64,000 nucleotides of DNA from JAAYQU01 sp037441445 (GCA_037441445.1 JBBISE010000009.1:1-64000); one strand, 5' to 3'. Positions 8,679 to 17,825 are shown, counted from the stretch's first letter. Made by a program: numbers and translations. The notes: generated by a model not told the origin, from the letters alone.

Positions 8679-9299
8679 TTAGTCTAGACCGTAAACCTTA
8701 AAAAATAATTTTACTCTTTTTTCCAGAGCCGTGCTCTTTATAATTTCGAGGTGTGAAAGCATTTTATTAGTGTTGAGGGTGTCAAGTACTAGGTTTTCAT
8801 CTAATCTTAACTCTATCAGTTCAGTTTCGCTGTGGTAAAATGGATAGAGATAAAGGAGATCGATGAGTGCTTTTTCGGGCGTGGCTATATGAATACTTTT
8901 TTCTCCGAGAAAAGGAAGCTGTTCGTAATCAAAATACAGTTGCGGTTTAACAGTTTTATAGGTGAAAGCCCCAAAATTGTTGCTAAACCGAGCTGTTTTC
9001 AAGGTTGTTACACAGGTTGTTTGAGTTATTGATTCCGGAATTAAACCGTAAAATGCCAGTGCGGTATGAAGGCTAATGTACGATGGACGATAGATGCGGT
9101 TAGCTAAGTAGAGCTGAATATTTTGAGTTTCCAGATACTCTTTGAAGGTATAATGACCGTTTCGAAGCTTTACAATGTGTCCTTTTTTTACCCAACGCCC
9201 AAGATAGTTTTTATCAAAACCAGGCTGCCAAGCCATTATCTGGTTATTTGTGAAGCTTATTTGGTTGAAAAAAACTTCTCGCAAATAATGAAAGTTCAT
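8679..9299 (-). CDS. AbiEi-like antitoxin/transcriptional regulator of the AbiE pair
   Basis: 206 residues. The N-terminus (about 10-50) reads as a winged-helix domain, and the segment WVKKGHIVKLRNGHYTF at 37-53 is the typical AbiEi wing. The middle, with SYISLHTALAFYGLIPESI and HIATPEKALIDLLYL, matches the C-terminal part of the AbiEi/transcriptional-regulator antitoxin family. AbiEi proteins bind their own promoter and repress the operon; a TATATTTG element 20 bases upstream is the likely target area. It is followed after 6 bases by the AbiEii toxin. Confidence 0.85.
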   Translation of the reverse strand: MNFHYLREVFFNQISFTNNQIMAWQPGFDKNYLGRWVKKGHIVKLRNGHYTFKEYLETQNIQLYLANRIYRPSYISLHTALAFYGLIPESITQTTCVTTLKTARFSNNFGAFTYKTVKPQLYFDYEQLPFLGEKSIHIATPEKALIDLLYLYPFYHSETELIELRLDENLVLDTLNTNKMLSHLEIIKSTALEKRVKLFFKVYGLD

Positions 9300-9319
9300 G
9301 TTATATTTCTTTTATTCCG

Positions 9320-9327
9320 CAAATATA
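9320..9327 (-). promoter_or_regulatory. Candidate -7 element of the AbiE operon
   Basis: TATATTTG on the - strand, an exact TAnnTTTG match, 20 bases before the AbiEi-like ATG in an AT-rich 117-base gap. This is the expected place for a self-regulated TA promoter. A -33 box is not clear. Confidence 0.45.
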
Positions 9328-9416
9328 AGGAAAATCAGAAATAAAATTTAAAAAATAATTGATATCAACAAGGGTGAGAATTTGAGCACACCGATTATTC
9401 TTATAAGAGCAAAGTA

Positions 9417-10178
9417 TTAATTACCGCCCATTTTTGCCCAAAGCAATCCGGCATATTCATGAATAAGCTTTTCGGCTGTTAGAATATTTTGTGCCGAAGG
9501 TATTAGACAATGCCCTGATTTTGATTTGCTTCCCTTTTTAATGGAAAAGTTTGTGGGGGCAGGCACAGGGTTCATGCCGGCATTTCTAAAATGATATATC
9601 GCCCGTGGCATGTGAATGGCATCGGTTACAAGGATAAATGGTGCATTGGTTCCAATAACGGCTTTGAAAACGCGAGCCTCGTCTTTTGTGTTCCATGGTT
9701 CCGGCAAAATATGCATTGAACTGTCAGGAATTCCCAGATCCCGAGCTGCGTTCCTAAGGACTTCGGCCTGAGAACTTTTTTGCCCGGCACCCCATCCGGA
9801 AAGGACTAGTCTTGCCTTTGAATGCTGTTTGAAAAGACGGATGCCCTCGTTTAGGCGACCTAAGGCGTTACATCCAAGTTGGTTTAATGCTGTAAGATTC
9901 TCATCATCAACATGTCCACCCCCTAAAACCAGAATGTTGATTTCCTGATTTCTTATAGAATCGGGTACCTGGAAACAAATACGATTTTGATTTTCAAGAT
10001 AACTGGCGGCGAATTGCGTAAAGCAGGATGTTGAAATAACAAATCCCCAGGCTAACACTAACAAGTAAAGGTAAACACTTGTCCTTTTTTTGTTATACAA
10101 ACTGAAAGCTATCCCCAAAAACAGGAGAATGAATAAAACGGATAAAGGCATAATTAAAAAGGAGAACAATACTCGCAT
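9417..10178 (-). CDS. DUF218 (YdcF/SanA/ElyC-like) membrane-anchored protein, larger copy
   Basis: 253 residues. Two hydrophobic helices occupy residues 3-27 and 35-56. The DUF218 domain follows, with the nucleotide/metal-binding-like motif NILVLGGGHVDD (80-91), the SGWGAGQKSSQAEVLRN segment and VTDAIHMPRAIYHFRNAG near 185-202, all typical of ElyC/SanA/YdcF. ElyC-type proteins in enterobacteria affect peptidoglycan and enterobacterial common antigen, which competes for undecaprenyl phosphate; a role in lipid-linked glycan handling is inference. It follows a second DUF218 gene by 7 bases. Confidence 0.82.
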   Translation of the reverse strand: MRVLFSFLIMPLSVLFILLFLGIAFSLYNKKRTSVYLYLLVLAWGFVISTSCFTQFAASYLENQNRICFQVPDSIRNQEINILVLGGGHVDDENLTALNQLGCNALGRLNEGIRLFKQHSKARLVLSGWGAGQKSSQAEVLRNAARDLGIPDSSMHILPEPWNTKDEARVFKAVIGTNAPFILVTDAIHMPRAIYHFRNAGMNPVPAPTNFSIKKGSKSKSGHCLIPSAQNILTAEKLIHEYAGLLWAKMGGN

Positions 10179-10185
10179 TTAGGAA

Positions 10186-10812
10186 TTATTTTGGTTCTAT
10201 AAATTGATCGTATGTCAAATAGAAAATAATTTTTGCGTATTCGGAAAGGACAGTTTTGGCCGTTTTTGAATTATTCCACCACAAATAGGCATTGTGCCTG
10301 TTTTCCTCGGGATAAGAGAATTGTATTGAATAGGGTCGGTGCTCATAATTTAAAAACTTGTTTGCCATAATTGAAATTCTTCTTGACTGGTATGGCGAAG
10401 AAACCAGTGTAATGGATTGCCCCGTGCCATGTTTTTGTAAGAAACGGGAAAGAAAAACAACCTCTTCTTTCGTACTCAAAGAAAGCCCGGAAATTTTAAC
10501 CAAGGCGGTGTCAGGAACACCGTATGATTTGAATACATCGAGAAAAAGGCTTTTTTCAATATTGTTAGCGTTTACAGCTTCCTTGTTCATGGCAAGTGGA
10601 GAACACTCCACATACGCTATTTTCCGGATTTGGTTTTTTTTAAGCAAGCTTGCAATATGGCTAATCCTGACTTCATCACCAAGAAAAACAAAGCCTAAAT
10701 CGGCGAACGTGTTACCTGGGCTAACAATTAAAATCCTGCCCCCAAAAATCAGAAAGAGAACAAAAAACGTTGCCAAGAAAAGCAACATCAATTTATTTTT
10801 TTTATAGTTCAC
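10186..10812 (-). CDS. DUF218 (YdcF-like) membrane-anchored protein, smaller copy
   Basis: 208 residues with one N-terminal membrane anchor (residues 7-29). The DUF218-like core is divergent: the glycine-rich loop of its neighbour is reduced to LGFVFLGDEVRIS, while LSLSTKEEVVFLSRFL and LVSSPYQSRRISIMANKFL preserve the T-x-x-E and S-x-x-Y/H-x-x-R-x patterns of the family. It is followed by the larger DUF218 gene 7 bases on. The two are paralogues at family level but differ greatly in sequence, so they probably have different substrates. Function unknown. Confidence 0.68.
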   Translation of the reverse strand: MNYKKNKLMLLFLATFFVLFLIFGGRILIVSPGNTFADLGFVFLGDEVRISHIASLLKKNQIRKIAYVECSPLAMNKEAVNANNIEKSLFLDVFKSYGVPDTALVKISGLSLSTKEEVVFLSRFLQKHGTGQSITLVSSPYQSRRISIMANKFLNYEHRPYSIQFSYPEENRHNAYLWWNNSKTAKTVLSEYAKIIFYLTYDQFIEPK

Positions 10813-10860
10813 TCAAATTTAACAAATTGAAATCGAATCAGAATCAAATAACTTTCATTG

Positions 10861-11475
10861 TCAGGGTTGATTTTGTTCCAATTGGGCCTTTTTTAAGAAT
10901 TCGACAAACAAATAATCGTTGGGCAGTTCTTTCAAGATTATCATGGACTGGTTTTTAGCATGGGCATTCATGACAAAGGCGTTTTTACGCGAAATGGTGC
11001 TCAGACAGCGGAATCCACTGTTCCAGGCCGTGTTGTACATCACATCGTTCATGATTTTTCCAATACCTTTTCCTTCCCACTTTTCATCGACCAAACGCCC
11101 GACGAAACATTTCCTGTTCCAAAAACACCGAAGGAAAAAGTAACCAACCAGTGTCTTTTCCTGAAATACACCCATAGTAATTAATGAGCGACTTACGAGC
11201 GCCCGTTGGATAGATTTTTTGTCGAAACCATGGGGGCGAAAATAGGTCAGGCGATTGGGATTTTGGGAACCAATAAGTTGTTTTACAATTTCCAAATCGT
11301 TCTTTGATAACAGTCTTGTTGAATAGGAACCCTCTTGATTATCCATTGTGCTTTGAAGTTCTTTCCTTACTCTTTTTTCGTGCAGAAGAATAAACAGACC
11401 ACTGTTTACACGTTCTATCAAAAGCCATAGAAACCCAAAATTGTGTTTTACAAAAAGAAGGAGTTTAATGAGCAT
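10861..11475 (-). CDS. GNAT-family N-acetyltransferase
   Basis: 204 residues. An N-terminal hydrophobic segment (1-30) is unusual for a soluble GNAT. The core carries the acetyl-CoA pyrophosphate loop in LVDEKWEGKGIGKIM (Q/R-x-x-G-x-G/A pattern) and a C-terminal NAFVMNAHAKNQSM segment resembling the tail of GNAT motif B. Its start overlaps the end of the ATP-grasp gene upstream by 11 bases, so the two are translationally coupled. It may N-acylate an amino sugar of the glycan; because no typical PseH is present, it is one of two candidates for that step. Substrate not provable from sequence. Confidence 0.75.
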   Translation of the reverse strand: MLIKLLLFVKHNFGFLWLLIERVNSGLFILLHEKRVRKELQSTMDNQEGSYSTRLLSKNDLEIVKQLIGSQNPNRLTYFRPHGFDKKSIQRALVSRSLITMGVFQEKTLVGYFFLRCFWNRKCFVGRLVDEKWEGKGIGKIMNDVMYNTAWNSGFRCLSTISRKNAFVMNAHAKNQSMIILKELPNDYLFVEFLKKAQLEQNQP

Positions 11476-12520
11476 TGGATCTGTTTTTTCTTTTTATCGC
11501 TAAAAACTCGGAAAGATGTCTGTCTAAAACATCTTTCATCCCCTGATTAACAGGCAATTGCCATAGTATTTTACACCAGTTGTGGTTCCCTTCCAACAGT
11601 CCCGGCCCTTGCTGGGTTATGGCAATGTCCCAACCTATAGAACGGTTTTGTGTGTTATGCAGAGCCGCTTTCTCAACCATTTGGAGGGTTTCTTTCCAAA
11701 ATGGTATTTCGAACCCCGGAATGGTCACTCCGGAAACAGGGTGCTTTGTAACCGGTAGTTTAGTAATGTCACTGTAAACGGCTACTCCGTCAACTTTGCC
11801 GGATTCTATGTTTATTGGAGCAGCAATATTCCCTGAAGCCATATTGTCCACATGGCTGTTGACGGTAATGCGAAGGCGGGCACCAAGAATTACCACCTTG
11901 TTTTCGCTGTCCAGTTGGGTAATAATGCGGATGGTATTTAAACCAGATCCTGACAGTTGCATAAGGTTTGGGTGCTGCTCAATGAATTCCTCTACCAAAT
12001 TAAATCCCTTTCCTTTCATGTAGTTTGAAAGAGATTGTGTTGTAAAATCCTTCGCATTGTGCAGTTCAATTCCCCAGCCACATTGTCCTTTCGAATCTTT
12101 CAGAATAATTTTCCCCGATGGATTTTCAAGAATAGATTCAGCATTGTCGGGTTGTACCAGAAGATTTTCCAGCGAACAGTAACGGTGTATAATAAACGGA
12201 CGATAGGTTCGATAAAATTCAATTTTATTGGCCAGAACATTTCTGTAAGCCGGGGGATTCATGAGTAAATCGTATTCATATTTGTATCCGGTTCCTGCCC
12301 AGCAAGCACGTTCGTTGTCATCTTTTTCATAAAACCGGAAATGGAAATAATCCATTAAACCCAAGTTGTTTTTATAGACACTACGCAAAACATCGATCCA
12401 CAATGCAAGACTTGAAATTTTTTTTTCGCGCTTGACATGGTTAAAGAATTTTTTGAAAAGAGGCCGGTTTAGCTTCCACAAATAGTAAAAAAGGTATTTA
12501 CTTCGGGTAATGAATTTCAT
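11465..12520 (-). CDS. Sugar-transfer-associated ATP-grasp protein (ATPgrasp_ST type)
   Basis: 351 residues. Matches the ATP-grasp type often found in polysaccharide loci: an N-terminal helical region, ATP-binding lysines in SGKIILKDSKGQCGWGIEL, an adenine-loop LVEEFIEQHPNLMQLS, NTIRIITQLD as the central strand, and the late WDIAITQQGPGLLEGNHNW carrying the metal-binding E and N residues. ATP-grasp enzymes join a carboxylate to an amine or thiol through an acylphosphate. Together with the overlapping GNAT it may attach an amino-acid or acyl substituent to the glycan; this is inference from context. Confidence 0.78.
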   Translation of the reverse strand: MKFITRSKYLFYYLWKLNRPLFKKFFNHVKREKKISSLALWIDVLRSVYKNNLGLMDYFHFRFYEKDDNERACWAGTGYKYEYDLLMNPPAYRNVLANKIEFYRTYRPFIIHRYCSLENLLVQPDNAESILENPSGKIILKDSKGQCGWGIELHNAKDFTTQSLSNYMKGKGFNLVEEFIEQHPNLMQLSGSGLNTIRIITQLDSENKVVILGARLRITVNSHVDNMASGNIAAPINIESGKVDGVAVYSDITKLPVTKHPVSGVTIPGFEIPFWKETLQMVEKAALHNTQNRSIGWDIAITQQGPGLLEGNHNWCKILWQLPVNQGMKDVLDRHLSEFLAIKRKNRSNAH

Positions 12521-12550
12521 TATCTGCTTGTTTTAGTTCGCTTTACAATA

Positions 12551-13630
12551 TCAGGAACAAATGAAATCGAGGAATTGTTGCCCGATTTTGTCAATGGAAA
12601 GTCGATCCCTGATTTTCAACGCATTATTTCCCAACCGGGCAATTTCATCGGGGTTTGATATCAGAAATTCCATTTGCTTTGCCAGTTCCTCTACGTTTCC
12701 ATCTTCAACCAAAATTCCGTCAACGCCTTTTGTAATAATTTCGCGGGGGCCTGCATTGATATCAAAACTGATGCAAGCCAATCCGGCGGCCATGGATTCA
12801 AGCAGAGCATTGGGCATACCCTCGCTTCTCGATGGCAAAACAAATATTTTACATTCTGCTGCCAATCGGTCAACCTCTTTAACATTGTTGATTAACTCAA
12901 CTTTTTTCGTCAGATTAAACTTTGTAATCAATGCCTTGATATTCTGAGTTTCAGGACCATTGCTGCCCGCAATGATTAACGTGAAGTCCTTATCTGCCAG
13001 CAAACTGAAAGCTTCAATTAACCTGTCAAAACCTTTGACATACCAGTGCCGTCCAACGCTGAGAATGCAATTTTTACGTACTATCTCGGGAAACAGCCTG
13101 ACCTCCTTGACCGGGTTTGATATGACCTTGACATTGATGTTTTTACCCAACATTTCTCTTTTTTGTTGTGCGGCCCTATCTGTCTGAGCAATAACACCAT
13201 AGGCTCTTTTGTATAGAATTTTTCGCAAAAAGGCAACGTGCCATTGGAATGTTAAACCCGGGCTGGCTCTGTCGCTGATGAAAATGCGCGTTTTTAAACC
13301 AATACCGGCCATTAAAACTAAAATATTTGACCAATCGCCATAAGCTACTACAACATCGGGTTTTAGTAATCGAAGCTGCTTGCGAAGGAAAAGAACAATC
13401 TTTAAGTAGTACACTAGCTTGTTTTCCTTTTTTTTGTCCAGCGGAGGATCTATAACAGTGATGCTTTCGTTGAGTTTGAAAAAGTGAGGAAAGTTGTACA
13501 AAGTAATGAAATGCAATTTTTTAACCCGAGTACTAAGATAGTTCGCCATGGTGCTGGCTGCGTTTTCGAGACCACCAAGTTGTAGCGAAGGGGCTACAAA
13601 AACCACGGTTTGCTCTTTTTTATCCCTCAT
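12551..13630 (-). CDS. Glycosyltransferase family 4 (GT-B)
   Basis: 359 residues. N-terminal VVFVAPSLQLGGLENAASTMA supplies the GT4 acceptor-side glycine loop (LGGLE). The C-terminal Rossmann half has LSVGRHWYVKGFDRLIEAFSLL (the family's G-R-x-x-x-x-K-G donor-phosphate motif) and the E-x7-E nucleotide-sugar motif in PSRSEGMPNALLESMA. Retaining glycosyl transfer from an NDP-sugar to lipid-linked oligosaccharide on the cytoplasmic face is expected. Its 5' end overlaps the preceding glycosyltransferase by 11 bases. Donor and linkage cannot be predicted. Confidence 0.9.
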   Translation of the reverse strand: MRDKKEQTVVFVAPSLQLGGLENAASTMANYLSTRVKKLHFITLYNFPHFFKLNESITVIDPPLDKKKENKLVYYLKIVLFLRKQLRLLKPDVVVAYGDWSNILVLMAGIGLKTRIFISDRASPGLTFQWHVAFLRKILYKRAYGVIAQTDRAAQQKREMLGKNINVKVISNPVKEVRLFPEIVRKNCILSVGRHWYVKGFDRLIEAFSLLADKDFTLIIAGSNGPETQNIKALITKFNLTKKVELINNVKEVDRLAAECKIFVLPSRSEGMPNALLESMAAGLACISFDINAGPREIITKGVDGILVEDGNVEELAKQMEFLISNPDEIARLGNNALKIRDRLSIDKIGQQFLDFICS

Positions 13631-14759
13631 AGTGAAGTTGAGCGTTTAAAAGTTCGTTGTAGGCTTCAAGGGTTTCAGAAATATAAAGCTTTCGGTCATA
13701 CATGCCACGGGAGGAAATACAGTTTTCTCTTAATTCTTCAAGTTTTTGATTCTTTCGCATTAAATCAACAATAACTGCGGCATACCTTTCTGGTGCTTGT
13801 TCCGATACTACAATACCATTGTAGTTGTGCTTAACAACATGGCGGCAACCTCTGCTGTTGCTTGTCAGAACGGGAACACCACAAGCAATGGATTCCATCA
13901 GGTTAACGGGCATCCCTTCGCGTGTACTGGGAAAAATAGTAATATCAGCAATGCTCAGATAGGCGTGAAGGTTCTCAACAAAACCGGTTAGTTTTATGGA
14001 TGGATTGCTTTTAAGTTCCTCTAATTCAATGTCTGAAAGTCCGGATGTATGTATGGGATCAAAACTGCCGCAAACCAAAAACTTCAATTCGGGAATCGTT
14101 TTTTGTGCTTCGATAAATGCCTTTAAGGCTATGTCAAAACCCTTGAAACGAACTATCCGGCCAACATAGATGACAATTTTGTCGGTGGGCAGAAATCCCA
14201 GCTCATTTCGTTGTTTTTCTCTGTTTTCTTTAGGTAAAGGCGTAAAGCGGGACAAATCGCCGCCGAAACCCGGAGCGTATTGGCATCTTATTTTGGGCAC
14301 TTTTGCCCTTGTTTGCATGTAATCGTCTTCGGTCAGCACATAGCTTATGTCGCATTTGCGCAAAGACAAAACCTCCGGTATCATATAGAAAAACCTTTTG
14401 AACCAACCTTTTGCCAAGGTATAGACCAAACCTTGTATTGTGCAGATAGTTTTTGGAAACCCCCTAAAATGTGCAAGATACGTTAAAAATGCTGCTGATG
14501 AAAAATGGACGTGAATCAAGTCAGGCAGCTCGCTTCGAACAATCTTCTTTAATGCTCTCGATGAAGCCAGCATTTTTCGCAGATCGGCATTTCTTGGAAA
14601 ATCAACGAAGTGGTATTTTACTCCATCAAGGTAACAAGGGCTGTCGTATTTTTTACACACCACATGAACTTCAACGCCATTTCTGGAAAGGCTTTCGGTA
14701 AGTGAAGACAAAAAAACACGGAAGCTGAGGGGAGATGGAATTACAAATAAAATTTTCAT
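13620..14759 (-). CDS. Glycosyltransferase family 4 (GT-B)
   Basis: 379 residues. N-terminal KILFVIPSPLSFRVFLSSL and HVHFSSAAFLTYLAHFRGFP are the acceptor-domain features of the capM/pglA-like GT4 group. The donor domain has IVIYVGRIVRFKGFDIALKA and the E-x7-E motif in FPSTREGMPVNLMESIACG. This resembles WbpX/PglA-type transferases adding N-acetylhexosamines, but the donor is unproven. It is followed by an overlapping GT4 gene and preceded, 14 bases away, by a GT2 gene. Confidence 0.9.
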   Translation of the reverse strand: MKILFVIPSPLSFRVFLSSLTESLSRNGVEVHVVCKKYDSPCYLDGVKYHFVDFPRNADLRKMLASSRALKKIVRSELPDLIHVHFSSAAFLTYLAHFRGFPKTICTIQGLVYTLAKGWFKRFFYMIPEVLSLRKCDISYVLTEDDYMQTRAKVPKIRCQYAPGFGGDLSRFTPLPKENREKQRNELGFLPTDKIVIYVGRIVRFKGFDIALKAFIEAQKTIPELKFLVCGSFDPIHTSGLSDIELEELKSNPSIKLTGFVENLHAYLSIADITIFPSTREGMPVNLMESIACGVPVLTSNSRGCRHVVKHNYNGIVVSEQAPERYAAVIVDLMRKNQKLEELRENCISSRGMYDRKLYISETLEAYNELLNAQLHYEG

Positions 14760-14773
14760 TCTATTAAGGGCTG

Positions 14774-15661
14774 TTATTTAGTATATAGGGTGATTGAGAG
14801 GGTTTCCCAAATTCGTTTGTAGTCGGCAGTTTCTGTTGGTGTTGGTTTTCTTCCCCTTCGGGCAACCACCCTATCGACGCCTAAAATTGGGACTATCAAG
14901 CTGTAAGCAACTATTTTTATTATGTTCAACGCCAGTTTATTTAATCCGGTTACTGGTTTTTTCCTTAGTAAAACAAAAACTGATTTCAAATTTTTAAACT
15001 GATATGACATTAGTTTCCTGAAAGTTACAGTTCCTATTTCATCATAGAAGTAGAGCATGTCGGGCATCATTTGGAATTGTTTTCCATCGAGGTACCTGTA
15101 AATATAATCAAGATCCTCGCCAACATCCAGACCAGTGTTGAACCGGACATTTTTCGCCTCCGAGGTTCTTAACATACACGACGCTGTTATTGCGGGGAAA
15201 GGTTCGCCGTAGTGAAAAGTCCGGGGAGTACCACTCCCAATCGACCGGACTGAACGCAATTCTTTAGTCTGATCCACAACACCGGTTCCGCTGGAAACCA
15301 GGGCCAGATTGGGATTTTTCTCAAGAATGGAAACTTGTCGTTCAATTTTCGCGGGGTGGTAGAAATCATCGGCATCGAGAAAGGCGACATATTTGCCTTC
15401 GGCGTTATCGAGGGCTACCTGACGGGCATTGCCCCTTCCTTTGTTTTTATCGAGATGAATAATTTTAAAATGGGGGTTTTGGGAGTATTGTTGAAGGAAA
15501 TTACGGGTTCCATCAGTGCTTCCGTCGTTTACTACAACACAAAGCCAGTTTTTGTGGGTTTGAAGAAACAGCGATGCAAACGCCAACCTCAAGGTAGCGG
15601 CACTGTTATAGGCAGGCATCAGAACTGAAACCAAAGGTTGTTTTTCTGGTGTTGAATTCAT
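14774..15661 (-). CDS. Glycosyltransferase family 2 (GT-A)
   Basis: 295 residues. Opens with PLVSVLMPAYNSAATLRLAF, the GT2 nucleotide-binding start. VVNDGSTDGTRNFL gives the first acidic motif, and AFLDADDFYHPAKIERQ supplies the DxD metal site (about residues 94-98). GLDVGEDLDYIYR near 178-190 provides the ED catalytic-base motif. The C-terminus has hydrophobic helices suggesting membrane association. Inverting transferase acting on a lipid-linked acceptor is expected; donor unknown. It lies 5 bases after the stop of the first deacetylase-like gene. Confidence 0.9.
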   Translation of the reverse strand: MNSTPEKQPLVSVLMPAYNSAATLRLAFASLFLQTHKNWLCVVVNDGSTDGTRNFLQQYSQNPHFKIIHLDKNKGRGNARQVALDNAEGKYVAFLDADDFYHPAKIERQVSILEKNPNLALVSSGTGVVDQTKELRSVRSIGSGTPRTFHYGEPFPAITASCMLRTSEAKNVRFNTGLDVGEDLDYIYRYLDGKQFQMMPDMLYFYDEIGTVTFRKLMSYQFKNLKSVFVLLRKKPVTGLNKLALNIIKIVAYSLIVPILGVDRVVARRGRKPTPTETADYKRIWETLSITLYTK

Positions 15662-15666
15662 GGGGC

Positions 15667-16797
15667 TTAGTTTTTTTGTAGCAACTTTGCAAAATCATTA
15701 AACGTCATGAATTCAGCATCGGGCCATTTCCTGGTAATTCCTAATAGCAAGAATGACAAACTCTTTAGCCCCAAATCGCGGTTTTCGGGTTCAATTCCGC
15801 CAACAAAGTTAACCCTGTGCGAACTAATGATGGCAGGTTTGTTCCACCGGAAAGCTGTTGCCATATCTTTCAGCGTTTGATCAACACAGTCAGCTGAAGG
15901 GTTTGCGTTGGGCTCGAACATGCAATTCCGGGTTATAGTTTTTTGACCGCTTTGGTTTTGCTGCCCCAATTTGTAAAACTCCTTTTTATAGTTTCCGTTG
16001 CCCAGGGGTTCAAAACTAATCTTCGATCGATCGATAAAATCAATCCCCTGTTTTTTTAAGGCTGGTTCAATGGCTTTGTTGTGCAACAACGAGGTTGATG
16101 TAAAAAGGATGGGCGAATAGCCAAAAAGGGATTTAAAAATCCTGATGCCATCCTCAATCATTAATTCCTGGCGTTGTAGCATAGCCTGATCTTCAAAATC
16201 GAAAGCTGCCATGTACTCGCTCATATATTTTGTTTGAACACCCACAGGAACTCCAATGGCATGATGTTCGAACGCTTTCTTCAGGTTTTTATTCCCATTT
16301 CGAAGCTCGTTTAACCAAAACTCGTTGTGAAAATGCTCGCGGCCATGAAATTGGGGAACAAAAAGCTTGTCGTCGATTCCCTGCTTCCAGAGCGCGAATA
16401 CATTTGATGAAGGGTAATATCTTTCCAGCGTTTCAGTAAAGGGTTCATAAACAAACTTTTGAAACTCCGACTCCCGGATTTTATCGAAACTTGGATTGAC
16501 AACCGTGGTAAGGGCTGTAAAAGATGGGGCGTTTCCATTTCTGTCTTTTACCGATTTCAAAACCTCGAACAAGGCCGATAAATCTGTGTTCGAAGCAAGT
16601 GTGTCGTAAGCATTAAACCGATTTGTCAGACAAGGAATGCCTTCGCGTTCAAGAGCATCGCGTGATTGGCGGGACGGGATACGGATTGTACCCCAGTCAT
16701 CAACCAGAAACAGAACTATTTTTCTCTTTGTTGACCAACCGGGTATATTCGAAATATTCTTAACCAGGTTTGCTTTTATGGTGTGTAATAAGCTCAT
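15667..16797 (-). CDS. Polysaccharide deacetylase-like protein, copy A of two
   Basis: 376 residues, paralogue of the protein at 19669-20817. Shared motifs suggest a NodB-like beta/alpha barrel: VLFLVDDWGTIRIPS near residues 28-42 (metal-binding acid pair), VPQFHGREHF near 147-156 (H-x-x-x-H pattern) and ISSHRVNFVGG near 322-332 (late catalytic His). No signal peptide is seen, so it would act in the cytoplasm. It may deacetylate a sugar nucleotide or lipid-linked sugar; family assignment is by pattern and context. The start overlaps the ATP-grasp stop by 4 bases (ATGA). Confidence 0.66.
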   Translation of the reverse strand: MSLLHTIKANLVKNISNIPGWSTKRKIVLFLVDDWGTIRIPSRQSRDALEREGIPCLTNRFNAYDTLASNTDLSALFEVLKSVKDRNGNAPSFTALTTVVNPSFDKIRESEFQKFVYEPFTETLERYYPSSNVFALWKQGIDDKLFVPQFHGREHFHNEFWLNELRNGNKNLKKAFEHHAIGVPVGVQTKYMSEYMAAFDFEDQAMLQRQELMIEDGIRIFKSLFGYSPILFTSTSLLHNKAIEPALKKQGIDFIDRSKISFEPLGNGNYKKEFYKLGQQNQSGQKTITRNCMFEPNANPSADCVDQTLKDMATAFRWNKPAIISSHRVNFVGGIEPENRDLGLKSLSFLLLGITRKWPDAEFMTFNDFAKLLQKN

Positions 16798-17810
16798 AGT
16801 TTTTCACTTTTTTGTAACAGGTTCTCAATTATCCAACCATAAATAGTAAAGGGTTCGTTGTGCCATTGCAATTGGCTGTCCCAGTATCCGGGACAGGCGT
16901 CGTATCCTTCGGGGACAAAACCGTAACTCACTTCTACAACCTTGGGGACACCCTTTTCAAAAATAAAATCGAAAGCCGAACACTGGCTTTGAATTTTTTT
17001 ATGTAGATCAAATGACAACTTAATCAACTCGTTGTCAAACAACTCTTTATCATATAAAATATGGCCGCTTCCCGATGCCCGGAAATCGTTTTTCCGTACC
17101 ATTCGTTTGATGGCAATAGCTTTTTCTCCAATAACAATTACGCGAATATCGTGATCGTTTCCTGCCACAAAATCCTGAAAATAGACATAGCCTTTTTCGC
17201 GACCCATGATTTTTGCATACTCAGGAACCTTGAAAAAACGCAGGATACCTTTGACAACATCAAAAACACTTGTTTTACCTAACCTGTATTTTCGCCAACG
17301 CTCTTTCAAGCTTCCCAGTTTATCGTATTGGGGAAACCCCTTGCCAAAAGCAATGGCAATAAGTCGTTCGGCATGTTTTATGCTTTTCACAAGCCGAACG
17401 TTTGTGGAACCGGCTCCTCCCCTTAGTTTAAAAACTTTAGGGTACTCAGTATTTCTGGCCCACAGTATTGCAGATTGTTTGTCGTAAAAAACATTGGCGT
17501 TGACAGAGGGAATGCCCAAAACCTCAAACAAATATTTTTGTGCCACCTTATCGTCAAAGTGCCAGGCGGTTTTAAAATCAGGAAATACAGGCATGCCACA
17601 ATGCTCAAGGGCAAACATTAATTGTTTTGCAAAAACCACATCGCGGGGGAGCATATGATTATGGTGCCAAAGCAAAGCCTTACACCCTTTCAATTGAGAC
17701 ATTATGTCGGTTGCATAGCAATTGACAAGTTTGTAGGGCAAGTTGTGCTCTTTACAATAATGCTCCCACCGTGGATGGAATCCTTGTTTGCTGTTATGGA
17801 TGGCTATCAT
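16794..17810 (-). CDS. RimK-like ATP-grasp enzyme
   Basis: 338 residues. ATP-grasp features: DDKVAQKYLFEVLGIPSVNA (108-127) opens the fold, YPKVFKLRGGAGSTNVRLV (143-161) holds the ATP lysine and glycine loop, YFQDFVAGNDHDIRVIVIG carries the hinge and D-x-R motif, and FDFIFEKGVPKVVEVSYGF has the metal-binding acids with the last E in EVSYG. It is coupled by a 4-base overlap to deacetylase-like copy A and follows the DUF362 gene by 15 bases. Ligation of an amino acid or other carboxylate to a (deacetylated) amino sugar would make sense of the neighbours, but is inference. Confidence 0.8.
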   Translation of the reverse strand: MIAIHNSKQGFHPRWEHYCKEHNLPYKLVNCYATDIMSQLKGCKALLWHHNHMLPRDVVFAKQLMFALEHCGMPVFPDFKTAWHFDDKVAQKYLFEVLGIPSVNANVFYDKQSAILWARNTEYPKVFKLRGGAGSTNVRLVKSIKHAERLIAIAFGKGFPQYDKLGSLKERWRKYRLGKTSVFDVVKGILRFFKVPEYAKIMGREKGYVYFQDFVAGNDHDIRVIVIGEKAIAIKRMVRKNDFRASGSGHILYDKELFDNELIKLSFDLHKKIQSQCSAFDFIFEKGVPKVVEVSYGFVPEGYDACPGYWDSQLQWHNEPFTIYGWIIENLLQKSEKL

Positions 17811-17825
17811 GGCATTGTATTTTGG

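Noticed and set aside
8679..9299. Independent regulator unrelated to the toxin
   Set aside because: Six-base spacing to AbiEii and the matching AbiEi-like domain order show a normal AbiE pair.
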